The notes: generated by a model from the sequence alone, not told the origin. 64,000 nucleotides of DNA from Bradyrhizobium sp. BR 10289 (GCF_019455385.1 NZ_JACOFR010000022.1:1-64000); one strand, 5' to 3'. Shown: positions 36,024-44,529, counted from the first letter of the stretch. Program-made: numbers and translations.

Positions 36024-37241
36024 TCAGGCGAATTTGCGCGCGGTCTCCGCACTCCCACCCGGATCGGGCGAAAGCGGCGGGGCCGGATCGTAGACGGCAA
36101 AATCGTTCTTGCCGTTCTTCTTGGCGGCATAGAGGGCGTGATCGGCATGCGCGATCAGACGGTCCGGGAATTGGCCGATGCCGCGGTCCCATTCGGCAAC
36201 GCCGATCGAGATCGCGATCGGGATGTCCTTATCCGTACAGGCGGCGGCGTCCTGGCGGCAGGCCTCGAGCACGCGGCGGGCGATCGCGGCCGCCTCGCGC
36301 AGCGACGACGACGGCAGCACCACGCAGAACTCGTCGCCGCCGGTGCGGGCGAGCATGTCGCCGGGCCGCAGCCGCGTCTGCGCCATCAGGGTGAAGTGGC
36401 GCAGGCATTCGTCGCCCGCGGCGTGACCATGGGTGTCGTTGATGGTCTTGAAGCCGTCGAGGTCGATCACCAGCAGCGAGAACGGCTCGCCGCTGCGCTC
36501 CGAACGGGCGCATTCCTCGGACAGGCGCTGCAACAGATGCCGGCGGTTGGCAACGCCGGTGAGATCGTCGAGCAGCGCGAGGTCGGCGACTTCGTTGCGC
36601 AGCCGCTCGATCGCCATCAGCAGACAGGCGAAATTCCAGCCCATGGCCAGAAACACCAGGAGCAGGATCATCGCGGCCTGCAGGCCGTTAAAGTTGATCG
36701 CCGTGATGGCTCCGCCGTAGCCGACCAGCACCGCGCCGGAGCGGACTGCGTGGACGGCGAGTAGCAGCGTTCCCACGATCGCAGCGAGGCGGGCGCCGGG
36801 ATTCTCCCGGCTCTTCTGCCTGCCGACCAGCAGCGGCAGCGTCAGCACGATCGGCGTCGACTGGGCCAGCGAGTAGATCACGACCCGCATCGCCATGTCG
36901 TCGGTGACGAGCAGGAAGAACGCAAGGCCTGCGCTGCACAGAAGAGAATGTCCGATCGCCACGGGCCAGGATGTCGGGCGGTGATAGAACCTTGCCACGC
37001 CCATGCAGGCGAGCCAGGACGAAAAGATCATGATGCCGCCGCCGCCGATCAACGGGAAGCCCGGATCCATCACTGCACGCAGCATCGAGACGGCCGCACC
37101 CAGGGCCCCCAGCACCGCAGATGCGGTCCAGTACCGCGCCGCCTCGAACTTCGGATAGGCGTGGGCGACATAGGCCCAGATCAGGCCCAGCGCCAGGAAG
37201 TTGATGATGATGACGGTCCAGAGTGTCGGCACGCTCAGCAT
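36024..37241 (-). CDS. Membrane diguanylate cyclase (GGDEF)
   Basis: About 405 residues. The N-terminal half has six or seven membrane segments, and the C-terminal half is a GGDEF domain that makes cyclic di-GMP. The catalytic motif is intact (ARTGGDEFCVV), and an inhibitory I-site RxxD (RPGD) sits exactly five residues ahead of it, so product inhibition is expected. LLDDLTGVANRRHLLQRL marks the domain start. The ATG at 37241 (MLSVPTLW) is preferred to a frame opening at 37340. No EAL domain is present. Confidence 0.9.
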   Translation of the reverse strand: MLSVPTLWTVIIINFLALGLIWAYVAHAYPKFEAARYWTASAVLGALGAAVSMLRAVMDPGFPLIGGGGIMIFSSWLACMGVARFYHRPTSWPVAIGHSLLCSAGLAFFLLVTDDMAMRVVIYSLAQSTPIVLTLPLLVGRQKSRENPGARLAAIVGTLLLAVHAVRSGAVLVGYGGAITAINFNGLQAAMILLLVFLAMGWNFACLLMAIERLRNEVADLALLDDLTGVANRRHLLQRLSEECARSERSGEPFSLLVIDLDGFKTINDTHGHAAGDECLRHFTLMAQTRLRPGDMLARTGGDEFCVVLPSSSLREAAAIARRVLEACRQDAAACTDKDIPIAISIGVAEWDRGIGQFPDRLIAHADHALYAAKKNGKNDFAVYDPAPPLSPDPGGSAETARKFA

Positions 37242-37646
37242 GGCGACTGCGGGACGCGCATGGTCCCGCCCTCTTCGTTCGGCAACTGCCAGTTCATACC
37301 CGCCCCCGCTTTCTGGCGGAGAACAATGCGCGGAATGCACTTAACGGAACCTCACCGCGATCTGCGAAAGCGCGTGCTTGGTTTTGGATTCATGAACGCC
37401 CCGCGCGCGTTTTCGGATCGTTAGGCATGTCGCCCGCGACGCGCGCCGCGGCGCTACGATGCGGATTCGCGGACGAAAATCACCTGAAAATGCATCTGAG
37501 CTGTGGATAACGGGATGACACAGATGTGACGGCTGAGGGCAGACAGCTCCGAATCTGCTGAGTTTGCCATCGAGGATGTTGCGAGGCTGGCCCTCCGCCG
37601 AGCATCCCTCGTGTCGCGTTTAACCATGAACCCTTGAGAGGATACT
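37242..37646. other. Gene-free 405-base gap
   Basis: It lies between the divergent cyclase and microprotein genes and should hold both promoters. I see no convincing open frame, repeat or tRNA. The last 12 bases carry the GAGAGGA ribosome site of the microprotein. Confidence 0.4.
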
Positions 37647-37718
37647 ATGGCTAAGAAAGCGAAGAAGGCGAAGAAGGCGACGAAGAAAAAGGCCAAGAAG
37701 GCCGCGAAGAAGAAGTAG
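37647..37718 (+). CDS. Lysine-rich 23-residue microprotein (histone-H1-tail-like)
   Basis: ATG at 37647 opens a 23-codon frame composed only of Met, Ala, Lys and one Thr, with 14 lysines, in a repeated (A)KK pattern ending AAKKK and TAG. GAGAGGA lies five bases upstream, a good ribosome site. A 13-base-pair hairpin and a rho-independent terminator follow, so it has the layout of a complete small transcription unit. Such a peptide should bind nucleic acid or acidic surfaces, like the Ala/Lys-rich tails of bacterial H1-type proteins. Whether it is translated is unproven; a structural RNA role is the alternative. Confidence 0.6.
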   Translation: MAKKAKKAKKATKKKAKKAAKKK

Positions 37719-37732
37719 CCAGCATGTTCTTT

Positions 37733-37761
37733 GCCCGGGTGGAGCCTCGCTCCGCCCGGGC
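37733..37761 (+). terminator. Strong hairpin after the microprotein gene
   Basis: GCCCGGGTGGAGC pairs with GCTCCGCCCGGGC over 13 positions (one G-T), with a three-base loop. There is no T-run, so it may stabilise the 3' end or work with the terminator at 37791. Confidence 0.55.
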
Positions 37762-37790
37762 GTCGGGTGAGACCAAGCGAGTTTGAAGAT

Positions 37791-37814
37791 AGCGGGCGCG
37801 AGGCCCGCTTTTTT
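37791..37814 (+). terminator. Rho-independent terminator
   Basis: AGCGGGC, loop GCGAG, GCCCGCT followed by a run of T. It terminates plus-strand transcription from the microprotein unit. Confidence 0.85.
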
Positions 37815-37824
37815 GTTGCCTTGC

Positions 37825-38436
37825 CTACCGCTCCGCAAACGCCAGCTTGGCGCCGAGCGCGGCAAAGCCTGCCGCAAAGCTGCGGCGCAGCCAGGCCATG
37901 ACGCGGGGGCGGGAGATGACGCGCTCGCGCACCGACGCGGCGCAGAGCCCGTAGACCACGAACACGGCAAAGGTCATCGCCATGAAGGCGCCGCTCAGTT
38001 CGAGCATTCGCGCCAGCACGTGCGGCTCGTCCTCCGCGATGAATTGCGGCAGGAAGGCGAGAAAGAAGATCGACAGTTTTGGATTGAGGATGTTGATCAG
38101 GAAGCCTGTGACGATGACCCGGCCGCTCGAGCGCTCCTTGATCTCGCCCTCGACCGCGAGCGCGCCGGTTTCCCGCAGCGCCTGCCAGGACATGTAGAGC
38201 AGATAGAGCACCCCGCCCCATTTCAGCGCGGCGAAGGCGAGCGCGCTGGTGTGGAGCACGGCGGCAAGGCCCAGCATCGCCGCGACCATGTGCGGGACGA
38301 TGCCGAGCGTGCAGCCGAAGGCGGCCGCGACACTGGCGCGCGAGCCGCGGGTGAGCGCCGCAGCCAGCGTGTAGAGCACGCCGGTGCCGGGCGAGGCGAC
38401 GACGATGAGCGAGGTGAGCAGGAAGGACCAGGACAT
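37825..38436 (-). CDS. LysE/RhtB-family exporter
   Basis: A 203-residue inner-membrane protein with six hydrophobic segments of the LysE/RhtB type, which exports amino acids or related small molecules. The N-terminal VVASPGTGVLYTLAAAL and the central FLINILNPKLSIFFLAFLPQF are the family's signature stretches. The ATG at 38436 is clear. A related LysE gene is at 53096-53716. The substrate is unknown. Confidence 0.85.
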   Translation of the reverse strand: MSWSFLLTSLIVVASPGTGVLYTLAAALTRGSRASVAAAFGCTLGIVPHMVAAMLGLAAVLHTSALAFAALKWGGVLYLLYMSWQALRETGALAVEGEIKERSSGRVIVTGFLINILNPKLSIFFLAFLPQFIAEDEPHVLARMLELSGAFMAMTFAVFVVYGLCAASVRERVISRPRVMAWLRRSFAAGFAALGAKLAFAER

Positions 38437-38494
38437 GGGCCGACCTTACCAGTCCGCCCCACGGCAAGAAAGCCGGATCACGGCCCTCGGCATG

Positions 38495-38869
38495 TCAGGG
38501 CAATTGCGCGATCTCGGCTTCGCGCAGCACGTCCAGCGGGGCCCACGGCTTGGCCCAGAATTTCGCACCATCGGGCAAGGGCTGCGCCAAGGGACGGCCG
38601 GAGGTGACGACGACGTCAAGCCGGGGATTGCGATCCTTGGCGACGTGCGCGAGCTCGACGCCATTCATGCGGCCGGCGAGCTGGACGTCGGTCATCATCA
38701 GGCAGAGCGCGCCGGCGTTCTTCTCCAGCACCCGCTCGGCCGCCTCGGCGCTTTCGCACTGGATGACGTCGTAGCCGCTCTCTTCCAGCAGGACACATAG
38801 CATCTCCCGCTGCATGAGGTCGTCCTCAACAATCAGCGCTGTGGCACGAAATGGCTTGGCTTGTCCCAT
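38495..38869 (-). CDS. Single-domain response regulator
   Basis: About 124 residues, a receiver domain alone. The acidic pair is VEDD (about 15-18), the phospho-accepting aspartate is D61 in MMTDVQLAG, the conserved Thr/Ser lies in VVVTSGRP, and the lysine in FWAKPW. There is no output domain, so it acts by protein contact or phosphate transfer. The ATG at 38869 has GGAG six bases ahead. No histidine kinase is adjacent. It is divergent from an SDR gene. Confidence 0.88.
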   Translation of the reverse strand: MGQAKPFRATALIVEDDLMQREMLCVLLEESGYDVIQCESAEAAERVLEKNAGALCLMMTDVQLAGRMNGVELAHVAKDRNPRLDVVVTSGRPLAQPLPDGAKFWAKPWAPLDVLREAEIAQLP

Positions 38870-38990
38870 CGACGGCTCCAATGCTTGCCCCGATAACGTA
38901 TGTTAAAAGCCGGGGCCGGATCCGGTTCGGTTTCATTTCAAAAAAATGTAAATCATGGTTCCATGAGTGAGGGCTTGACGGGGGGACATC

Positions 38991-39821
38991 ATGACGGCGA
39001 TTCGCGGCGCGGCCGCCATCACGGGAGCAGCCAGCGGCATCGGCCGCGCGCTGGCCATCGAACTCGCAAACCGCGGCTGCGACCTTGCGCTGGCCGATCG
39101 CGACGAGGCCGGGCTGAAGACCCTTGCGGCCGAAATCGGGGGCGCGCGCAAGATCAGCGTGCATCGCGTCGATGTCAGCGAAGCCGCCGACATCGCGCAA
39201 TTCGCCACTGACGCGATCACCGCGCATCCGCACCTCAACATCGTCATCAACAATGCCGGCGTGGCGCTGATGGGGACGTTCGAGGAGATCGACCAGGCGC
39301 AGATGGAGTGGCTGTTCGACATCAATTTCTGGGGCGTGGTGCACGGCACGCGCGCCTTCCTGCCGCATCTGAAGACGAGGGCCGAGGCGCACATCGTCAA
39401 CCTCTCCTCGATCTTCGGCATCATCGCGCCGCCCGGACAATCGGCCTATGCCGCGGCCAAATTCGCGGTGCGCGGCTTTTCCGAGAGCGTGCGGCACGAG
39501 CTTGCGGTGGCGGGCAGTCCGGTCAAGCTCTCAGTGGTGCATCCGGGCGGCGTTGCCACCGCCATCGCACGCTCCTCGCGCACCGGGGTCGGCGTCACCG
39601 ACAACGCCCGCCGCTCGCAAATGATCGAGCGGTTCGAGACTGCGGCGAGGACCACGCCGAAGGACGCTGCGCTGCGCATCATCAAGGGTGTCGAGAGGAA
39701 CGAGCCCCGCATCCTGATCGGCAACGATGCAAGGTTCATGGACCTGTTGCAGCGTTTTCGTCCGGCGACGTATTGGGCACCGCTGCAGCGGAAGCTGGAG
39801 AAGATGGCGAAGAGGGCGTGA
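38991..39821 (+). CDS. Short-chain dehydrogenase/reductase
   Basis: A classical SDR of 276 residues, an NAD(P)-dependent oxidoreductase. The Rossmann motif is TGAASGIGRA, the structural motif is NNAGVA, and the catalytic Ser-Tyr-Lys set is visible in NLSSIFGIIAP and YAAAKFAVRG. The ATG at 38991 has GGGGGA upstream. The substrate cannot be assigned. Confidence 0.88.
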   Translation: MTAIRGAAAITGAASGIGRALAIELANRGCDLALADRDEAGLKTLAAEIGGARKISVHRVDVSEAADIAQFATDAITAHPHLNIVINNAGVALMGTFEEIDQAQMEWLFDINFWGVVHGTRAFLPHLKTRAEAHIVNLSSIFGIIAPPGQSAYAAAKFAVRGFSESVRHELAVAGSPVKLSVVHPGGVATAIARSSRTGVGVTDNARRSQMIERFETAARTTPKDAALRIIKGVERNEPRILIGNDARFMDLLQRFRPATYWAPLQRKLEKMAKRA

Positions 39822-39854
39822 GGTCAGGGCGCAATGGCACCGCCACACCCACCG

Positions 39855-39958
39855 TTGTCATTCCCCGCGCAGGCGGGGAATCCAGTACGCCGCGGCTTAT
39901 CGAGTGAACCACAACCGTCTCGGCGTACTGGATCGCCCGGTCGAGCCGGGCGATGACA
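39855..39958. repeat. Dispersed palindromic repeat, family E
   Basis: It starts GTCATTCCCCGC, has AGGCGGGGAATCCAGTACGCCG answered by CGGCGTACTGGAT, and closes with CCCGG/CCGGG and GCGATGAC. A variant with the same plan (GTCATTCCGGGGC to GCCCCGGAATGAC) is at 62886-62991. It lies between convergent genes. Confidence 0.65.
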
Positions 39959-39974
39959 CCGATGATGAGGCTCC

Positions 39975-40781
39975 TCACTGCCCGGCCAGCCGGTCGGCGA
40001 AATAGCCGATGGTCTTGCGATACACCACGGCCCTGTTCCACTCGCGCATCGCCTCGAAATTGGCGGTGCCTTCGCCGTAAGGCTGGCCCATCTTGAAGCC
40101 GTTCGTGTGCAGCAAATTCGCGGTCGAGGCCAGCACGTCGGGGACGCTGTGGCGGAGGTCGACATGGCCGTCGCCGTCGAAATCGACGCCGTATTTGATG
40201 TAGGACGACGGCAGGAACTGGGTCTGGCCGATCTCGCCGGCATAGGCGCCGATCAGGTCGCGCAACGGCAGATCGCCGCGCTGCACGATCTTGAGCGCGG
40301 CGAGCAGCTCGCCCTGGAACAGATCCGTGCGGCGGCAATCATGCGCGAGCGTCGCCAGCGTGCGGATCACCGGCAGCTTGCCGATGTCCCCCTTGCCGAA
40401 ATCGCTCTCCAGCCCCCAGATCGCGACTAGGATATAACGCGGCACGCCGAACTGCTGCTCGATGCGCGAGAGCAGTGCGGCGTGGCGCTGCAACAGGGCC
40501 TTGCCGCCGTTGATGCGGCCGGGGCCGACGCGGGTCGAGACGTACTGCTCAAAGCTCTTGTTGAAGGTGTAGCGCTGGCGCCGGTCGAAGGCGAGCACCG
40601 CGCCGTCCGGGGTGATGCCGCTGAAGGCCGCGCTGGTCACGCTGGCCGAGACGCCGGCGCCTTGCGCCTCGGACGTCATGCTGGCGACGAAGCTGTTGAA
40701 GTCGCCGCCGCAGCGCGCGGCCTCGGCCGATCCGCCGGCGAAGCAAACGACGAAGGCGGCGGCGGCAAGCGATCTCAGCAT
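39975..40781 (-). CDS. Periplasmic lytic murein transglycosylase (MltB-type)
   Basis: About 268 residues with an N-terminal signal peptide (MLRSLAAAAFVVCFAGGSAEA). The SLT_2/MltB domain cleaves peptidoglycan glycan strands to anhydromuramoyl ends. The catalytic glutamate is in IWGLESDFGK, and AYAGEIGQTQFLPSSY and DGDGHVDL are standard family stretches. It is shorter than E. coli MltB, and no lipobox or C-terminal peptidoglycan-binding domain is present. The ATG at 40781 is preferred, as GAGGA lies nine bases upstream; a TTG at 40790 would be too close to it. Confidence 0.88.
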   Translation of the reverse strand: MLRSLAAAAFVVCFAGGSAEAARCGGDFNSFVASMTSEAQGAGVSASVTSAAFSGITPDGAVLAFDRRQRYTFNKSFEQYVSTRVGPGRINGGKALLQRHAALLSRIEQQFGVPRYILVAIWGLESDFGKGDIGKLPVIRTLATLAHDCRRTDLFQGELLAALKIVQRGDLPLRDLIGAYAGEIGQTQFLPSSYIKYGVDFDGDGHVDLRHSVPDVLASTANLLHTNGFKMGQPYGEGTANFEAMREWNRAVVYRKTIGYFADRLAGQ

Positions 40782-41093
40782 CCGAAACAATCCTCATGAC
40801 ATGAGCGCGAAACATGGGCGCGAAGCGGGATACCGATCATGCCCGGGAACAGGATTCGCGTCAAAGCGACAGGCGAGCCCTGGCCGGATGCCCGCCTCCA
40901 GCTGCACCGAAACAAAAACCGAAAAACAACCCCATGCACAGTAGGCGCCCGATCCGGCATCTGCGGTTTTACCGAATTCGCTTGACCCGTCGGGCAAAAC
41001 AGGTGTAGTGTAGCAACATCGGAGACTCCGGCGGTGACGTCAGGCCGCGCGGCATCCCGGCGAACGACGTGACGCTGTGAGGGACATGGCGCA
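40782..41093. other. Gene-free 312-base gap
   Basis: This lies between the divergent transglycosylase and a small membrane protein gene. It probably carries both promoters; no repeat, hairpin or coding frame stands out. Confidence 0.4.
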
Positions 41094-41486
41094 GTGAACG
41101 ACATGGCCCAGCCAACGACACAGCCAGCGAACGATATGCCGCCGCCCTCCCTGCTCCGCATCCCGCTGCTCCGCCTCCTCGCCATCAACCTTGCGATCGG
41201 CGCTTGCGCTGCGATGCTGCTGGTCGGCGGCCTGCTCTGGCTCAACCCCGGCCATCTGCGCGAGCTGATCTTCGCCGATCGTTCGCCCGGCATTCCGCTC
41301 CTGGTCCTGCTTGCGTCCTTCGTCATGACCTTCGGCTCCGCCGCGATGGGCAGCGCGATCATGGCGCAGGGGCGCAAGGCGGATGACGACAGGCAGGGCG
41401 GCGGTCGCACATCGCAACTCACGGTCCAGGCGCTGGCACAACGATCGCCGCGAGCCGACATCCGCCGCAATGCACGAGCGCATTAA
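41094..41486 (+). CDS. Small membrane protein of unknown function
   Basis: About 130 residues with two membrane helices (around 28-50, LLAINLAIGACAAMLLVGGLL, and 66-90, IPLLVLLASFVMTFGSAAMG) and polar ends. The start is GTG at 41094 or ATG at 41103. It is conserved-looking but not recognised. The gene after it begins 466 bases away. Confidence 0.55.
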   Translation: MNDMAQPTTQPANDMPPPSLLRIPLLRLLAINLAIGACAAMLLVGGLLWLNPGHLRELIFADRSPGIPLLVLLASFVMTFGSAAMGSAIMAQGRKADDDRQGGGRTSQLTVQALAQRSPRADIRRNARAH

Positions 41487-41952
41487 TTGGTTATGACACC
41501 TCACGCGACCGGGGAGAATATGCAACCAAATGCGCGCGGAGGATGCACGCAGCTCTCGCTGCATCGCGATAGCTTGCGAAAATGAACAAAGTGATTTGGC
41601 CGTCCAAGCAATTGCTTCGACCGAAAACCAACGATCGCGATCGACGCATATCTGATGCGCGGGCTGCGACATCAGCACGCCGACGATTTGCCTTGCCATT
41701 GCGGAGCGAAGGGACTAGCCTTCTATTCTAGGTTGTTGCCCCGCCAGCCCCGGGCGACCCTGAAGACCAAAATAAACGGCGGGCTTTGCGGCCCGCCGTT
41801 TATTGAGGGTCCGGACCAGACCCGAAGCGATTGACGCTTCCATCCCCCTGAACAAGCCTTTTCGATCGGCGATGCGGTGATTTCCGCGTCCATGGGCGTA
41901 TTCCACCCGCGAAGTCATTTGACTGCGGCGCCCTGATCGAGGACAAGCCGCC
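41487..41952. other. 466-base gap with a run of hairpins
   Basis: No protein gene is convincing here. The second half contains three perfect inverted repeats in a row: 41771-41804 (14-base stem), GGTCCGGACC at 41808-41817, and GAAGCG/CGCTTC at 41824-41840. A small structured RNA or a terminator cluster would explain this. I looked for a tmRNA tag sequence and did not find one. Confidence 0.45.
41771..41804. terminator. Perfect 14-base-pair hairpin, bidirectional terminator-like
   Basis: AATAAACGGCGGGC, loop TTTGCG, GCCCGCCGTTTATT. The AT-rich flanks of a GC-rich core give a short U-rich end in either direction. Confidence 0.6.
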
Positions 41953-42189
41953 ATGGCCAAAAAACCCGGAACCAATCCCAAAGGCGAATTCGCCTTTTTC
42001 AACGTCTTCTATGAAGACGATTCCCAACGCTCCAACCGCCGCGTGCCCTCCGAATTGCTCGGCGGCCTCGACGGCGACGAACCCGCGCGCAACTTCATCA
42101 TGGAGCAGGACCGCGAGATCGCGGAGAAGAGCGGCCGCCCGGCGCTCGAGATCAAGCGGATCGAGCGGGTGGGGGCGAAAAAGAAGTAG
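41953..42189 (+). CDS. Conserved small protein of unknown function
   Basis: A 78-residue basic, hydrophilic protein starting MAKKPGTNPKGEFAFFNV and ending with a lysine cluster (VGAKKK). No signal peptide, membrane helix or known domain is visible. The composition matches the chromosome, so it marks the native side of the boundary with the AT-richer island that begins about 250 bases downstream. I recall similar proteins in related genomes, but no function. Confidence 0.65.
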   Translation: MAKKPGTNPKGEFAFFNVFYEDDSQRSNRRVPSELLGGLDGDEPARNFIMEQDREIAEKSGRPALEIKRIERVGAKKK

Positions 42190-42436
42190 GCCGAAATCGA
42201 CCGGCGACGCCTGGCGGCCAGGTCGCGGCCGCACTCGCCGGCATTATGCCAGGGGCGGAGTCGTCGGGCTGGGGCGGTTGATCAGAGGTGTGATGCACGT
42301 TGGAAACCGTGATGACCGATCGCGGTCAAAGAACGGCAGGTGAAGGAGGCTTCGGCAACCAAAGCAGAACGGCGAGCTTTCGTCCCTTGCGACTTATGGC
42401 CGGGTTGCCCCAATTTCCCTTTAAATTTCGCGACAT

Positions 42437-43084
42437 CTAGGGAAACAGCAGCGGATCTCCGACCTTCAATCGAAACTCTAGAAATGCCACAAGCGCTTTT
42501 GCCGACTGAGATAGCTCTATCTTCCTTTTCAGACCCATACTCCCGTCTGCGCAAATCTCAGCGTAAGTCATGCTCTCGTTCTCGGGGACGAATATGGGAT
42601 CCCAATAGAATTCGCGAATGCCCGCTGGCCGCTCCGCAAGAGTACCATTTGTCTCTCCTCGAAAGCAGCGAACGCTCAGCCCATCGCAATATCCTATCAC
42701 TGCGCGGGCTACGACCTTTCTGCCCTTACTTTGGGTCTCGGAAATGAACTTCTCTGCGCCAAGCGCGTCCCACATGGGCTGAGTGAGGCCGCCAGGATAG
42801 TTAGCGCTAAGATGATCGGCAAAAATTAGACCTGCGTGCTCGACGATACACGGAACAAGCAGGTTTTTATAGGCAGATACAGCCTTGTGTCGAACCATCT
42901 CTTCAATGTCCCGCTCAAGGGGTTCGGAAGGCTTACCGTCGCGGAACTCGAACCTAAAAAGTTGACCAACCGCAACGCGATCGTCCGTTGGGGTCGCTAT
43001 CAATGTTGAGCGGCAAATCTCTTCGACCTCCGCCTTCTTGTAAGCGCTAGTAGTGGAATAAACGATCGTAGCAACCGAGCTCAC
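42437..43084 (-). CDS. HAM1/ITPase-like nucleoside triphosphate pyrophosphatase (island gene 4)
   Basis: A 215-residue member of the HAM1/RdgB superfamily, which hydrolyses (d)NTPs, usually non-canonical purines, to the monophosphate. Family landmarks in order: a TTSAYKKAEVEEI start (the T..K..E pattern), VEHAGLIFADHL with the acidic residue, YPGGLTQPMWDAL, RAVIGYCDG and FYWDPIFVPENESMTYAEI. The sequence is diverged from housekeeping RdgB. The start is GTG at 43084, overlapping the stop of the SIR2 gene in a GTGA arrangement. It is the last gene of the four-gene operon. In this context it may destroy or make a modified nucleotide. Confidence 0.78.
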   Translation of the reverse strand: MSSVATIVYSTTSAYKKAEVEEICRSTLIATPTDDRVAVGQLFRFEFRDGKPSEPLERDIEEMVRHKAVSAYKNLLVPCIVEHAGLIFADHLSANYPGGLTQPMWDALGAEKFISETQSKGRKVVARAVIGYCDGLSVRCFRGETNGTLAERPAGIREFYWDPIFVPENESMTYAEICADGSMGLKRKIELSQSAKALVAFLEFRLKVGDPLLFP

Positions 43085-43909
43085 GATGACAGCTCCGTCA
43101 ACAACTCCGCAACAGCGCGCGTTCGATCCAAATCAAACGTTGAGATTACCTCGATCTTTCTCTCGCGAAATAGCTGCAGCTCAAAGTCCGACGGATTTGT
43201 AACAACAATGTACGCCCGCTTGCCGGCAAATGAGTGGGGCAATTCTCCAAATTTTTCATTCACGGTTCTAAATAGATAAGCGATATTTGGATCGCGAAAA
43301 CTATACCCAACAAAGAGTATCGCCCTGCCAAGAATATCTGAACGAAACTTCAGGTCCATTGCGGACTCCAACCGCATCCGACGTTCATAGTGAGATTCCG
43401 AGAGCACCATCTCGTCCGGCGCGTTGAAATCCCCGTGAAACTTGATGACTTGAGTGTCACCGCTATGGTTCAAATCTCTTTCTGAAGTCGCAACTTGCAC
43501 CGTTCGTCCATGAAGTCGGAGCGAGCGCTCCAAGAAGTCGTCAAAATTTGTGGTGTAGAACAGCTTGCACTTAGACAGACTGGCGAGCGCCGCGTGGATC
43601 GTAGATCTTTGCAACTCAGTATCGGTTGGCTGCATTTGCGAGAACAACCAGTTGGTTAGGGGCGCCACGCCATTCTTCTTCAAGCGAAAATATTCAAGTA
43701 TCTGCAGATCAGTCCCTCGAAACCGAAGAAGCTCCGGATTCTCTGAGCCGAGCTGTCTGACGGCCTCATCAACCAATTCCCGACCAGGAAAGTCCCCGGC
43801 GTTCTGTTCCGTTCACGATCCAAGTTGCCGACATGGACACGCCAGCTCCGACAAACGGCAAAACTCTGCCATCTCGGTAGAGGCGCCGCAATTCCGGTGG
43901 ACACATCAT
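43081..43909 (-). pseudogene. SIR2-family NAD-binding protein, frameshifted (island gene 3)
   Basis: From ATG at 43909 the frame gives 42 residues including the SIR2 NAD-binding loop VLPFVGAGVSMS, then stops at 43769-43771. The +1 frame continues with DEAVRQLGSENPELL and the rest of a SIR2_2-like domain: TTNFDDFLERSL (catalytic-type Asn), KFHGDF (catalytic-type His), FVGYSFRDPNIAYLF. Removing one base near 43783 restores a single frame of about 275 residues reading ...SWRELVDEAV. SIR2 proteins of this type in defence systems are NADases. As sequenced, the C-terminal piece could start at TTG 43776 but would lack the NAD loop. The start overlaps the methyltransferase stop (ATGA). A sequencing error is possible. 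Confidence 0.8.
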
Positions 43910-44529
43910 GACCGCTTCCGTGCCAATATTCTCGTCAACGAGTGATGATGAGGAATCCTGTTGTGAGGATGTTCCTCATGTAGGGTCTCATCAGAAAGAT
44001 CTTCGATGTGCCATTCGCTATAAAGATTGCTGTAGAAGCTATGCGGCAGGAGACACGGCTCGAAGTCAGGATGAGCCGACAAATCATGATCTCGATCATT
44101 AAAGGCGCAAATAACATGATAGCCGCCCGCCCTCGTCGATCTTGCGAATCTCTCGTGGATATTAATGATCTCGGTCTCGCACCTTAGGCAATGAAATAGA
44201 CCATACGCCAGGACTACATCGTAATAGTCGACAGTGAGGACACGTTCGACAATGTCTCCCTCAAGCCACTCTACACTAGCTTCTGGATGAAGACGCCTTG
44301 CGTGATCCAGAGCGACTCCCGAGATGTCGATTGCCGTGACACGAGCTCCGAGCGCCGAAAGGAAAGCGGCGTTTTTTCCTTCACCACACCCGGCATCTAA
44401 TACTCTCAGGCCGGAGCAGCCGCCCAGCAAAGCGACTAGCTTTCGAACATAGCTGCCAGGCTCGCACCCCCAAAAGCAGGAGCACGATTTATATCCGGCG
44501 TCATAGCCTCCTTGATCTCGCCCCTTCAT
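43906..44529 (-). CDS. SAM-dependent methyltransferase, class I (island gene 2)
   Basis: A 207-residue class I methyltransferase. Motif I is LRVLDAGCGEGKNAAFLSAL, followed by ARVTAIDIS, the acidic loop WLEGDI and the YDVVLAYGLFHCL strand. The C-terminal half is rich in His, Asp and Glu (DHDLSAHPDF, HEEHPHNRIPHHH), an unusual feature that might bind metal. The N-terminus has a CSCFWGCEPG cysteine cluster. There is no DNA-recognition domain, so a small-molecule or nucleotide substrate is more likely than DNA. The gene overlaps the upstream fusion gene by 29 bases and the SIR2 gene by four. Confidence 0.8.
   Translation of the reverse strand: MKGRDQGGYDAGYKSCSCFWGCEPGSYVRKLVALLGGCSGLRVLDAGCGEGKNAAFLSALGARVTAIDISGVALDHARRLHPEASVEWLEGDIVERVLTVDYYDVVLAYGLFHCLRCETEIINIHERFARSTRAGGYHVICAFNDRDHDLSAHPDFEPCLLPHSFYSNLYSEWHIEDLSDETLHEEHPHNRIPHHHSLTRILARKRS

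Noticed and set aside
37825..38436. Lysine-rich microprotein as a truncated part of the neighbouring LysE gene
   Set aside because: It is on the opposite strand, has its own ribosome site and terminator, and shares no sequence with LysE.
41487..41952. Possible tmRNA (ssrA) in the hairpin-rich gap
   Set aside because: No tag-peptide reading frame of the alphaproteobacterial type and no tRNA-like acceptor/T-arm pair could be found there.
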